From contig NZ_CP020105.1 of the NCBI RefSeq assembly GCF_002067135.1, positions 2,914,001-2,978,000 of the forward strand: DNA of 64,000 nucleotides, given 5' to 3'. Positions 24,058-35,600 of the stretch are shown one piece after another. This DNA is from Spirosoma rigui. Its GTDB lineage: Bacteria; Bacteroidota; Bacteroidia; Cytophagales; Spirosomataceae. How positions within the stretch are numbered: the first letter of the stretch is position 1; each line of letters opens with the position of its first letter. The position numbers and the translations under genes are program-made. The notes under the pieces are model-generated. The model did not search any database. It was not told the DNA's origin and saw only the letters and a list, made by a program, of their open reading frames with translations.

Positions 24058-25383
24058 TTATTGCCCCAGTTTTTGGGCGACAACCCCTTCCAGGTATTCG
24101 CGGATGGGTTGAATTTTAATCTGACTCACTACGTCCTGCACGAAGGCGTACAGCAGTAACGTCCGGGCTGCATCTTTTGGAATACCCCGGGCCTGCATGT
24201 AAAACAGGGCTTCGTCGTTCAGCTGTCCCGTGGTCGTACCGTGCGAACATTTCACGTCGTCGGCGTAGATTTCGAGCTGCGGTTTTGTGTTCATAGAGGC
24301 ACCGGACGACAGCACTACGTTCTTACACGACTGATAGGCGTTGGTTTTTTGCGCGTCGGGCCGAACGTAAATCTTGCCGTTGAAAACGCCCGTACCATTG
24401 TCGTCCAGAATACCTTTGTACAGTTCGTTGCTGTAGGAGTTAGGCATGGCGTGATCGACAAGCGTATGATTGTCAACGTGCTGGCGACCGTTGGGCATGT
24501 ACAAACCATACATGAAGGCTTCAGCATGCTGCCCGTTCAGCACAATGTTCAGGTTGTTTCGAACGAAGTTACCGTTGAGCGTTACCGTTGCCGAATAAAA
24601 ATGACTGTTATCCAGCTGGTTAACTTGCGTAGTGCCAATGTGATAAGCATTCTCGGTTTCGTCCTGCACTTTATAGTACTGCATTCGCGCATCGCGCTCG
24701 AGCGCAATTTCGGTAACGACATTGACGAAACTCGTTCGGCCACCCAGCGTCCGGAACGACTCGGCCATGGTTACTTCTGCGTTTTTGCCAACGATAACTA
24801 GGTTACGGGGCTGCGAGGCAATATTGCGCTCGCGGGCGTCGGTAATGAAGCGCAGAATGATGGGTTGCTCTACCGTGGTGTTGGCAGGCACCCGAATCAC
24901 CACGCCATCGCTGGCCATCGCCGTATTGAGGGCTGTAAAGGCATTATCCTGGTAATCGGCGTAGCGGGCAAAATGCGAGCCGATATAATCGGGGTCTGAC
25001 TTGGCGGCTTCGGCAAAATTCGTGATCTGTACCTGCTCGGCCGGGCTGACAAGGCGCGACAGGTCAGACCGGAATATACCGTTGACGAAAGTAATGATGT
25101 TACCGTCGAGATTAGGTATTTGCAGGGGCGTCAGATCGTCAGCTGTAAGCGTCGACGTGTTGTCGAGGTCAAAAGCTTCTTTGAGCAAATTCGCCACGTT
25201 GGAATACTTCCATTCTTCGTGCCGAATGGTAGGGAAGCCCAGTAGGTCGAACTGATGCAGTGCTGCCCGCCGAACCTGATGAAGGGGCGTTTTGCTTTCC
25301 CCGTTCATACGTTCCTCGTTCGACTGAAAAGCCGCCAGTAACTGGTCTTTAAACTCGTTGTATGATGCGTAAGAGGGAGTCAT
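24058..25383 (-). CDS. sufD: SufD, iron-sulfur scaffold subunit
   Basis: Subunit of the SufBCD scaffold complex, 441 residues from ATG 25383 (MTPSYASYNEFKDQL). The N-terminal helical part is followed by a beta-helix core and the conserved C-terminal region ADDVKCSHGTTTGQLNDEALFYMQARGI, with the SufD/SufB histidine in KCSHGTT. The reading frame stays open to 25491, but that extension is built of ATGATG-type repeat DNA and is not expected to be protein. It follows sufC with a 139-bp repeat-rich gap. Confidence 0.95.
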   Translation of the reverse strand: MTPSYASYNEFKDQLLAAFQSNEERMNGESKTPLHQVRRAALHQFDLLGFPTIRHEEWKYSNVANLLKEAFDLDNTSTLTADDLTPLQIPNLDGNIITFVNGIFRSDLSRLVSPAEQVQITNFAEAAKSDPDYIGSHFARYADYQDNAFTALNTAMASDGVVIRVPANTTVEQPIILRFITDARERNIASQPRNLVIVGKNAEVTMAESFRTLGGRTSFVNVVTEIALERDARMQYYKVQDETENAYHIGTTQVNQLDNSHFYSATVTLNGNFVRNNLNIVLNGQHAEAFMYGLYMPNGRQHVDNHTLVDHAMPNSYSNELYKGILDDNGTGVFNGKIYVRPDAQKTNAYQSCKNVVLSSGASMNTKPQLEIYADDVKCSHGTTTGQLNDEALFYMQARGIPKDAARTLLLYAFVQDVVSQIKIQPIREYLEGVVAQKLGQ

Positions 25384-25522
25384 TTTTTTAGGTATGATGG
25401 ATGATATAGGATGTATGATATATGGTCTATGATGTACGATGTAGTGTTGGGCAGGTTCTCTATATGAATCATGTCCAATACTTTTAGTCATACATCATAC
25501 ATTACACATCATATATCTTTCA
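25384..25522. repeat. ATGATG-rich imperfect inverted repeat between sufC and sufD
   Basis: Low-complexity tracts built from GATGTATGATATA-like words on the left (about 25390-25450) pair imperfectly with CATACATCATAC-like words on the right (about 25490-25522), forming arms of roughly 50 nt. No gene is supported. It may be a decayed palindromic element within the operon. Confidence 0.5.
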
Positions 25523-26278
25523 TCAGATTGCTTCTACTTCAGCCTTGATCCAATCGTAGCCTTTTTCTTCCAGTTCGAGTGCCAGTTCTTTCGGACCCGA
25601 CTTTACAATACGGCCCTGATACAGGACGTGCACGTAATCAGGAACGATATAGTCGAGCAGCCGCTGGTAGTGAGTCACAACGATGGTTGCCCGTTCCGGC
25701 GACCGCAGTGTGTTTACGCCTTCGGCCACGATGCGCAGGGCGTCGATGTCCAGACCCGAATCGGTTTCGTCCAGAATTGCCAGCTTCGGTTCGAGCATAG
25801 CCATCTGGAAGATCTCGTTGCGCTTTTTTTCACCGCCCGAAAACCCTTCGTTCAGTGACCGGCTCAATAATGACTGATCAATATTGACCAGTTTCATCTT
25901 CTCTTTCATCAATTTCAGAAACTGCACCGCATCGAGGGGATCTTGCCCGCGATACTTGCGAATTTCGTTCATTGCGGTCTTTAAAAAATTCGTTGTGCTC
26001 ACGCCCGGAATTTCGACCGGGTATTGAAACGCCAGGAAAATGCCTTCGGCAGCCCGTTCTTCGGGAGCCATGTCCAGCAAGTCCTGACCATCGAACAGCA
26101 CGCTGCCGCCCGTTACTTCATAGTCCTCGCGGCCCGCCAGTACCGATGCCAGCGTGCTTTTGCCAGCACCGTTGGGACCCATAATGGCATGAACCTCACC
26201 GGCGTTAACCTCCAGATTTAGTCCTTTCAGAATTTGTTTTTCGCCGATGGAGGCCTGTAAATTATTGATTGATAACAT
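25523..26278 (-). CDS. sufC: SufC, ABC-type ATPase of iron-sulfur assembly
   Basis: ATPase of the SufBCD scaffold, 251 residues. Walker A GPNGAGKST (34-42), the SufC-type signature FSGGEKKRNEI, Walker B LAILDETDSGLDID and the switch histidine in VVTHYQRLL are present. It is the first gene of the minus-strand suf run; a -7 box (TAACTTTG) lies 35 nt upstream, so the operon starts here. The usual upstream partner sufB is absent: 26279-26609 has no gene and the next gene is a giant adhesin. Confidence 0.96.
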   Translation of the reverse strand: MLSINNLQASIGEKQILKGLNLEVNAGEVHAIMGPNGAGKSTLASVLAGREDYEVTGGSVLFDGQDLLDMAPEERAAEGIFLAFQYPVEIPGVSTTNFLKTAMNEIRKYRGQDPLDAVQFLKLMKEKMKLVNIDQSLLSRSLNEGFSGGEKKRNEIFQMAMLEPKLAILDETDSGLDIDALRIVAEGVNTLRSPERATIVVTHYQRLLDYIVPDYVHVLYQGRIVKSGPKELALELEEKGYDWIKAEVEAI

Positions 26279-26312
26279 AATAGAGTGTATCGTAACGGCA
26301 CAGATGAAGCCA

Positions 26313-26320
26313 CAAAGTTA
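26313..26320 (-). promoter_or_regulatory. Putative -7 promoter element of sufC
   Basis: The minus strand reads TAACTTTG (TAnnTTTG), 35 nt before the sufC ATG. The surrounding 330-bp gap (26279-26609) holds this box, a weak 7-bp inverted pair GCCTGGT/ACCAGGC and the adhesin terminator; no gene was seen. Confidence 0.55.
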
Positions 26321-26555
26321 ACAGACGAATTGGGATCTGTTTTGATAGAACAACAAAATCAGGCACTTAAAAGTTGACTTGTCTCTCGCTTAATCCTTCT
26401 TCATGAATAGCCTGGTGGCATCTGCATTGCCGTAACTACCTGACCAGGCCGTGTGCGCCAACTGATACGGGTTGGGCAGGGGACTGAATACGGGTAGCAG
26501 TGGGGCTCCGGTATCGCACCGACTTCTACGACCGACCAGCTTTGCATAAAACAAA

Positions 26556-26587
26556 TCAGGCCTGCAACACCGGGGTTACAGGCCTGA
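26556..26587 (-). terminator. Terminator of the giant adhesin gene
   Basis: TCAGGCCTG (26556-26564) pairs with CAGGCCTGA (26579-26587); the inner AAC/GTT pairs extend the stem past one mismatch. The minus strand then runs into TTTGTTTTATG. It lies 22 bp beyond the stop at 26610. Confidence 0.7.
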
Positions 26588-26609
26588 CAGAGCTACCTAT
26601 TCATTAAAC

Positions 26610-29600
26610 TTATCGTTCTCCGATGCGTGGACCGCGCTTGGTTTGTTTCAGCACGAACGGCACACACACGTCGGCGGGGCATTCGCAGTTGGCTGGCAGA
26701 ATCACGACCATCATCTCCCGGTAGCAACCTGCTGCGTTGTACACCCGCACCCAGTACGTACCTGAGGTCATTGTCGAGGTCAGCAGACCGTTGGCCGGCA
26801 GGCTAACCTTGCCTGCTGTTATAGCGGTACCGGTTTCGAACGTTGGTCCTTTAACCAGTTCGTACGTCAGAACGTTAGCCGTTGTGCTGACCAGACCCGT
26901 CAGGGTAATACTGCCATTGGCTTGCACGGCTGTTCCTGAGCAGGTTGGTGTTGTAGCCACCAGATTGAACGGAGCGACCGGTGCATATTCCTCGACAATA
27001 AAAGGACAGCAACTGAAGGCTGAACATTCGCCGACCTGGTTATCAACGACCAGTTTGTACTCACCCGGCTCGCTTACGTCCAGTGTATTACTCGTAAAGC
27101 TGGTTAACTCAGTCGTTACTCCGGCAAAGGTACGGAACCACTGGTATTTGGTACGACCGGCTGGCACGGATATCCGGTAGGTATACACATCACCCGGGCA
27201 TACCTTGACGGGTATTGATGTACATACCTGGGCCGTATCACCCGGAATGGTAGCGGTGTTATAGACAATGCCCGAACTATTGGCCGTTGTCTGGAAGGTA
27301 AGCGTCAGGCTTTGGCCCGCCGACAGCGTACTGACGGCCCAGAGACTGATTGGCGAGCCTTGCGTAAAGGTAGTACCCGCGGGAGCCGTGGCCGAGTTCG
27401 CTACGTATGTCGACCCGGCGCTGAGCGAATCACGAACAACAACACTCTCCGCTAAGCCCGGACCTGTATTTGTCAGTACGAGGGTGTAGGTGAGTAGATC
27501 GCCTATTTCAGCCTTTGCCTTATCGACAAACTTGTCGAGCAGCAGGTTGGGGCGGAGCTTCGTATACCCCATGTCGACGGTCAGGTTGTTTTCGTTGGCG
27601 GTCAGACTGTAAATGCCCGTCAATCCGGTCACCAGATCACCGTCTGAGTCGGTCACGTCACTTCCTGTGTTCTGAACCGTAGCCGTGTACCCCGCTGGCG
27701 ATGTAAAGCTCACCGAATAGGGAGTGCCGGGCGTGAGACCCGTGAAGGAGTACAGACCACTTGCATCGGTCGTTGTCGATGCCACCAGTGTACCGGACGA
27801 AAGCAGGCTCACTGTAACACCCGGTATCGGCAGGTCCCCTGCATCCTGTTGCCCATTGGCATTTTTGTCTTCGAAGACGTAGTCGCCCAGACTGGCTGTC
27901 AGCAGGTAATAACCGGCATCAAGGGTTGTATTGTTCTCACCGGAAGCGAGCGTAACTGACTGCGTCAACCCGTTGACCGGATCGGAATCTTTGGCATCAT
28001 CAGGCCCCTGGTTGGCAACCGTTGCCGTGTAGCCGGTTGGTGTTGTGAAGCCCACTGCATAGCTCAGGCTGCTGCCCGGCGTCAGGCCTGTGAAGGAGTA
28101 CAGGCCACTCGCATCCGTTACGGTTGTCGCTGAACTTACCCCATTGATGAACAATTCGACGGTAACATTCGGGATACCTGGTTCACCCGTCTGCTGAATG
28201 CCGTCTTTGTTCGTGTCGGCAAAGACGAAGTCGCCTAAGGAAGCTAGCGTGCCAATTGTTACAGTGGCGGTAGTGAAGCAGCCTGGGCCCGTCGTACAGG
28301 TAGCCGAGTAGGTCTGAGTGGCACTGGCCAGCGTTACGCTGATCACACTGCTGGTCTCACCCGTTGACCAGCTGACCGAACCCACACAGCCGACGGCTGA
28401 CAGACTTACCGGCATTCCAGCGGTCAAAAGTGTCGAACTGGCTTGCAGGCTGAGTACGGGTTGGGGCAAGACCGTCACCGTACCCACCGCCGACGTAGTG
28501 GAGCCCGTCGAAGTGGTACAGGTAGCGGTATAGCTGGTGTTCTGAGTCAACGCTGTCGTCGTTAGCACTGATCCGGTGGTACCATCACTCCAGACAATGG
28601 TGCCTGCACAGCCAACCGCCGTCAGACTGGCGGGTGAGCCGTAACAGACCGTCGCTGAGGTGACGACAATACTACTTGGTTGCACCGTTGTAATATCGAG
28701 TGTAGCGGTCGTAAAGCAACTTGGTCCGGTGAGGCAGGTGGCCGAATAGGTCTGGGTGGTCTGTACCGGGCTAACCGTAATAGTGCTGCCTGTATCGCCC
28801 GTGCTCCAGCTCACCGTGCCTGCACATCCAACCGCGGATAGGCTCACCGGCGTTCCCGCTGTCACCAGTGTTGAGCTGGCCTGCAGGCTGAGCACGGGCT
28901 GGGGTGGTACCGTCACCGTGCCAACTGCTGAGTTGGTCGAACCGGCGGACGTAGTGCAGGTAGCCGTGTAGCTGGTGGTTTGGGTGAGCGTCGGGGTTGT
29001 CAGTATTGCGCCCGTCGTGCCGTCGTTCCAGCTTATGGTACCCGTGCAGCCGATAGCGGTCAGGCTAGCCGGTGTACCGTAGCAGACGGTAGCCGAGGTG
29101 ACCATAATACTGGCCGGTGGCGCAGTGTTGATGATGATTGACGCCGTAGTGAAGCAGCTAGGCCCAGTGGTACAGGTGGCTGAGTAAGTCTGGGTGGTCT
29201 GCATGGGGGTGACGGTGATGGTGTTGCCGGTAGCGCCGGTGCTCCAATTCACTGTGCCCACGCAACCAATCGCTGAGAGGCTCACCGGCGTTCCCGCTGT
29301 TACTAGGGTTGAACTGGCCTGCAGGCTGAGCACGGGTTGGGGCAGTACCGTTACGGTACCGACGGCCGTACTTGTCGAGCCGGTAGAGGTCGTGCAAGTC
29401 GCCGTGTAGCTGGTGGTGGTCGTCAGGGCAGGGGTCGTTAGCACGTTGCCTGCGAAGCCCGTGCTCCAGGTGACTGAACCCGTACAGCCGGTGGCCGTTA
29501 AGCTGGCTGGCGAACCGTAGCAGACTATCGCTGAGGTAACCACAATGCTGGCCGGTGGCAGGGTGCTGATCACAATCGAAGCGGTGGTGAAGCAGCTTGG

Positions 29601-32600
29601 TCCGGTGGTGCAGGTGGCCGAATAAGTTTGCGTGGTCTGTGTCGGTGTCACCGTAATGGTACTACCAGTAGCGCCGGTACTCCAGTTGACCGTGCCCACG
29701 CAACCAACTGCGGACAGGCTCACGGGTGTGTTGGCCGTGACCAGTGTTGAGCTGGCCTGCAGGCTGAGTATGGGCTGGGGCAGTACCGTTACCGTACCCA
29801 CGACTGCGGTCGTCGAGCCGGCGGACGTAGTGCAGGTAGCCGTGTAGCTGGTGGTTTGGGTGAGCGTCGGGGTTGTCAGTATTGCGCCCGTCGTGCCGTC
29901 GTTCCAGCTTATGGTACCCGTGCAGCCGATAGCGGTCAGGCTAGCCGGTGTACCGTAGCAGACGGTAGCCGAGGTGACCATAATACTGGCCGGTGGCGCA
30001 GTGTTGATGATGATTGACGCCGTAGTGAAGCAGCTAGGCCCAGTGGTACAGGTGGCTGAGTAAGTCTGGGTGGTCTGCATGGGGGTGACGGTGATGGTGT
30101 TGCCGGTAGCGCCGGTGCTCCAATTCACTGTGCCCACGCAACCAATCGCTGAGAGGCTCACCGGCGTTCCCGCTGTTACTAGGGTTGAACTGGCCTGCAG
30201 GCTGAGCACGGGTTGGGGCAGTACCGTTACGGTACCGACGGCCGTACTTGTCGAGCCGGTAGAGGTCGTGCAAGTCGCCGTGTAGCTGGTGGTGGTCGTC
30301 AGGGCAGGGGTCGTTAGCACGTTGCCTGCGAAGCCCGTGCTCCAGGTGACTGAACCCGTACAGCCGGTGGCCGTTAAGCTGGCGGGCGAACCGTAGCAGA
30401 CTATCGCTGAGGTAACCACAATGCTGGCCGGTGGCAGGGTGCTGATCACAATCGAAGCGGTAGTGAAGCAGCTTGGTCCGGTGGTGCAGGTGGCCGAATA
30501 AGTTTGCGTGGTCTGTGTCGGTGTCACCGTAATGGTACTACCAGTAGCGCCGGTACTCCAGTTGACCGTGCCCACGCAACCAACTGCGGACAGGCTCACG
30601 GGTGTGTTGGCCGTGACCAGTGTTGAACTGGCCTGCAGGCTGAGTATGGGCTGGGGCAGTACCGTTACCGTACCCACGACTGCGGTCGTCGAGCCGGCGG
30701 ACGTAGTGCAGGTAGCCGTGTAGCTGGTGGTTTGGGTGAGCGTCGGGGTTGTCAGTATTGCGCCCGTCGTGCCGTCGTTCCAGCTTATGGTACCCGTGCA
30801 GCCGATAGCGGTCAGGCTAGCCGGTGTACCGTAGCAGACGGTAGCCGAGGTGACCATAATACTGGCCGGTGGCGCAGTGTTGATGATGATTGACGCCGTA
30901 GTGAAGCAGCTAGGCCCAGTGGTACAGGTGGCTGAGTAAGTCTGGGTGGTCTGCATGGGGGTGACGGTGATGGTGCTGCCGGTTACGCCGGTGCTCCAGC
31001 TCACCGTGCCCACGCAACCAATCGCTGAGAGGCTCACCGGCGTTCCCGCTGTCACCAGCGTTGAGCTGGGCTGCAGGCTGAGCACGGGCTGGGGTAGTAC
31101 CGTCACCGTGCTAACTGCTGAGTTGGTCGAACCGGCGGACGTAGTACAGGTAGCGGTGTAGCTGGTGTTTTGAGTAAGGGCTGGCGTTGTGAGCACGTTA
31201 CCCACGAAGCCCGTATTCCAGGAAATCGTGCCGGTGCAACCGGTAGCTGTCAGGCTAGCAGGTGTACCGTAACAGACGGTAGCTGATGTAACAACAATAG
31301 TCGCCGGTGGCTGGGTCGTAATGACAATCGACGCGGTGGTGAAGCAGCCCGGTCCCGTTGTACAGGTTGCAAAGTAAGTCTGAGTTGTGTTTATCGGCGT
31401 TACATTGATACTGTTACCTGTCTCTCCGGTTGACCAGCTGACGGTGCCCAGGCAGCCAATGGCTGAGAGACTCACCGGCGTTCCCGCTGTTACTAGGGTT
31501 GAACTGGCTTGCAGGCTCAGCACTGGCTGGGGCAGTACCGTTACGGTACCCACCACTGCGGTCGTCGAGCCGGTGGAGGTGGTACAAGTCGCCGTGTAGC
31601 TGGTCGTTTGAGTCAGAGTGGGTGTATTGAGTACCCCCCCTACGAAGCCCGTATTCCAGGAAATCGTGCCGGTGCAGCCCGTAGCCGTCAGACTGGCGGG
31701 TGATCCGTAGCAAACTGTCGCCGACGTAACGACGATAGTAGCTGGTGGCGCAGTGTTGATGACAATCGACGCGGTGGTGAAGCAGCTAGGCCCAGTGGTA
31801 CAGGTGGCTGAGTAAGTCTGGGTGGTCTGCATGGGGGTGACGGTGATGGTGCTGCCGGTTATGCCGGTGCTCCAGTTCACTGTGCCCACGCAACCAATCG
31901 CGGACAGGCTCACGGGTGTGCTGGCCGTGACCAGTGTTGAACTGGCCTGCAGGCTGAGCACGGGTTGGGGCAGTACCGTTACGGTACCGACGGCCGTACT
32001 TGTCGAGCCGGTAGAGGTCGTGCAAGTCGCCGTGTAGCTGGTGGTGGTCGTCAGGGCAGGGGTCGTTAGCACGTTGCCTGCGAAGCCCGTGCTCCAGGTG
32101 ACTGAACCCGTGCAGCCGGTGGCCGTTAAGCTGGCGGGCGAACCGTAGCAGACTGTCGCTGAGGTAACCACAATGCTGGCCGGTGGCAGGGTGCTGATCA
32201 CAATCGAAGCGGTAGTGAAGCAGCTTGGTCCGGTGGTGCAGGTGGCCGAATAAGTTTGCGTGGTCTGTGTCGGTGTCACCGTAATGGTACTACCAGTAGC
32301 GCCGGTACTCCAGTTGACCGTGCCCACGCAACCAACTGCGGACAGGCTCACGGGTGTGCTGGCCGTGACCAGTGTTGAACTGGCCTGCAGGCTGAGTATG
32401 GGCTGGGGCAGTACCGTTACCGTACCGACGGCGAAAGCAGTGGAGCCAGTGGTAGTCGTACAGGTGGCCGTATAGCTGGTGGTGGTCGTCAGGGCAGGGG
32501 TCGTTAGCACGTTGCCTGCGAAGCCCGTGCTCCAGGTGACTGAACCCGTGCAGCCGGTGGCCGTTAAGCTGGCGGGCGTACCGTAGCAGACCGTCGCTGA

Positions 32601-35600
32601 AGTGACCACGATGCTGGCCGGTGGTGCGGTACTAATCGTGATGCTGGCGGTGGTGAAGCAGTTTGGACCCGTTGTACAGGTCGCCGAATAGGTCTGGGTG
32701 ATTTGCGTTGGGGTGACCGTAATGAAGTTTCCCGTCGAGCCCGTGCTCCAGTTGACCGTGCCTGCACAACCCGTAGCAGAAAGACTTACCGGTGTTCCCG
32801 CTGTTACTGGATTGGCACTGGACTGCAGGTTGAGTACGGGCTGTGAATAGACCGTTACGGTTCCCACTGCCGACGCTGTGGAACCGGTGGAGGTGGTGCA
32901 GGTTGCTGTATAACTGGTGGTCTGCGTTGCCGTTGGAATGGTAAGCACCGAACCCGTGAAGCCTGTGTTCCAGGTAACCGTGCCGGTACAGCCCGTGGCC
33001 GTCAGACTGGCGGGCGTACCGTAGCAAACCGTTGCCGACGTCACACTAATGCTGGCAGGCTCTTCTATGATTAAGCCAAAATCAAGTGTGTGGTTGACGT
33101 AGCCTGCTTCACCTACCAGAACCGAAGTGACCGGGAAATTGCTGAAGGCTAGCCCGGAAGGTGTGTAAATGGTGCCATCCGAATCGTTCGCGTCTGGCTG
33201 GTCTCCAGCACCCGTATTGGCGGTAGTCAACTGGTAGTTAACCCCGCCAATTGTCAATACCTGATTGGTTGAATTGAATTGCCCCCCCTGACCAATAACT
33301 ACGTAATACGTTTTGTTATCTTCCAGTACCGTGAAGGCGGTTGCTGTTGTGGTTGGTTGCGCGTCACTAAAGCTATAAAAGCCCGGTATGCCGTTCAGGG
33401 TAGCCGTGACTGTAGATGCTACCTGGGTAGCAACGCCCCCTTCGAGTTTGTAGAGCTGCACCGTTACGCCATTCAAACCCGTTTCATTCGGATCCTGTAC
33501 ACCATTTTTATTGGTATCGATCCAGATGTAGTTACCAACCTGCTTGGGAGCCAGGTTACACAGAAGCTCAAGGTCGCCCAGCCCGTTGGCCTTGCCGAAA
33601 TTAGCTCCTGAATTCCCCCCCGTGTATACCTCGATGCCCGTTTTTGATTTAGCTCCTGAGTTAGTGCTCAGGAACAGAAGGCCCCCCGAATAATACTCAT
33701 CGACCGGGTCAAGAGCCGTAATGGCAACTTCCGTTTTTCCGGGTAAGTAAGCCATGCTGCCAATGGTTACCTCTTCGTGATAGAAGTCAAAGTTGGTTGC
33801 GGCATCCTTGGCATTGTAATAAAAATCTCCATTGAAAAACTCAGGGTTACCGCCGGGATTGCTAGTATTCTGACTACAGCCAGCGCTTCCCTCATTAACG
33901 TAGCTGCCATTGATGAGGCAGGCTCTGCGAATATCTCCGCCCGTTATTCCATCCTGAACCAGTGTTGTACTCGTTGTATTGGGGGCATAGTTATTGAAAC
34001 CCAGCTGGTGACCCCAGCGATCCATGTAAGAAAGCAGCATGTTACCATTGCCGTCGAATTCAATGTCAGAGAGCAATGGTTGTGGATTACCTTGGATAGA
34101 GCCAAATGTGCCGGCTGCTGGATCGCCGTCTGAATAGTTGTCAGACCAAGGGCGCCAGCGGTCTACCCCCGTCGAAGGAACGTTGGTAGCTGACCGGTAA
34201 ACGGGGTCTTTGGCATAATTAAGTGGGGTAGTCAGGATAGGTGTGGTGTTGAAGGTATTGTTGTCAACGTCAAACTCGTAGACCGACGACTGTAAATTGG
34301 CCAGAACCCGGTTGGTCTGTTCTGTACAGGTAACGCCAACGTACAGTTTGTTTCGGTAAAATTTCAGTCCGAAGGGGCGGTTATCGTTGTCACCACAGGG
34401 GTTTGGTATACTGACTGTGCTTTGCGAGATAACGTTACCCGATGCATCAAGCGGCATAATAACCAGCTCCTTCGTGTTCAGGTTAACCGCGTAAAGCGTA
34501 TTCATATCGTCTGAAATCTCAACATCGCCCAAACCTACTTTGCCAATCTTGCCGAAAGCATCGCTGTCGTGGCTGGGTTGGGTTGGTAATTTCGTTGGTG
34601 CCAGCTCGCGCGTGGCGTTGCTGGCGACAGTCCCCGCGTTTGAGACGGTGACGAGTAAGGTTGGACTGGTGCCGTCAGTATTCACCCGATAAATAGCGCC
34701 CAGCTGGGGTACACCGCCGACCTCGATCAGGGCGGCATGGCGCTTTAAAAATGCGCCATTATAAATACGTTTACGCTTCCTGTCGTAAGCAAGACCGTAG
34801 ATCGAACCCATCTCGCTTTTCTGCGCCAGGAAACCTTCATTAGCCGGAAGCTCGACACTGTTATAGTCGAACTTGACGAGTACATCGTTTGGCGCAGTTG
34901 TGTTGATGCCCCCGTTGACAAAGCAGGTAACCACAATGGGCGGGTTCGTCGTCTGGCAGTAGTCAGCCGCATTCTGAATACCAAAATCGACTGTACAGCT
35001 GGCTCCGGTTACGATCTGTACCGACGTTCTCGAGTTGGTGCCGGTGTAGGTTGCGTTCGCGTAGGTGGGAATGTTGCCGAATTCTACACGAACGGGGTAG
35101 GCCGCGATACCCGTGACCGACCAGTTTCCGCTGGCGTCACTAGTGCTGGTCCCCACTACCGTTCCGCTGGTGTTATACACTTTTACGGTAATGCCCTGTA
35201 CGCGGGCAAGTTCTGTAGACTCCCGTGTGCCGTTCGAATTGTAATCGAACCAGATAATACCCCCCAGGTTACCGCTTGTGCAGGGACCATCAAAAAGGGC
35301 AGCCGTTTGGGCCGGTATAGCAGTTGTCAGGAGCGGTGCTGTGCCAATCCATGCTGACCGCGTGGTATTGCTGGCAAGCATCGGACCCGCCGTTATACGC
35401 TGGGCATGGGCAGGCTGCACCAACGGTGAACCAACGAGAAGCAGACTGTACAGACCGGCTATCAACCAAACTGCCCGTGTTAGGCTAATCCGTCCGAACC
35501 GTATTGCGTACAGCTGACACAGGTCGAGCGTAGTTGAGAGCCTGAACCCTCTCCCAACAGGTTGTCTCCTGCCAACGGAGTTATTCCTGGTTGCGTTTTC

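Noticed and set aside
25384..25491. N-terminal extension of SufD
   Set aside because: The 36 extra residues come from ATGATG-type repeat DNA; ATG 25383 matches the family start.
28318..32475. Series of about ten plus-strand open frames of around 71 residues spaced 438 bp apart
   Set aside because: They are antisense shadows of the adhesin repeats; their period equals the repeat unit and their residues follow codon bias of the real frame.
28240..33050. Repeat array resembling a CRISPR or satellite
   Set aside because: Units are 438 bp, have no short repeats with unique spacers, and translate in one frame as protein repeats.
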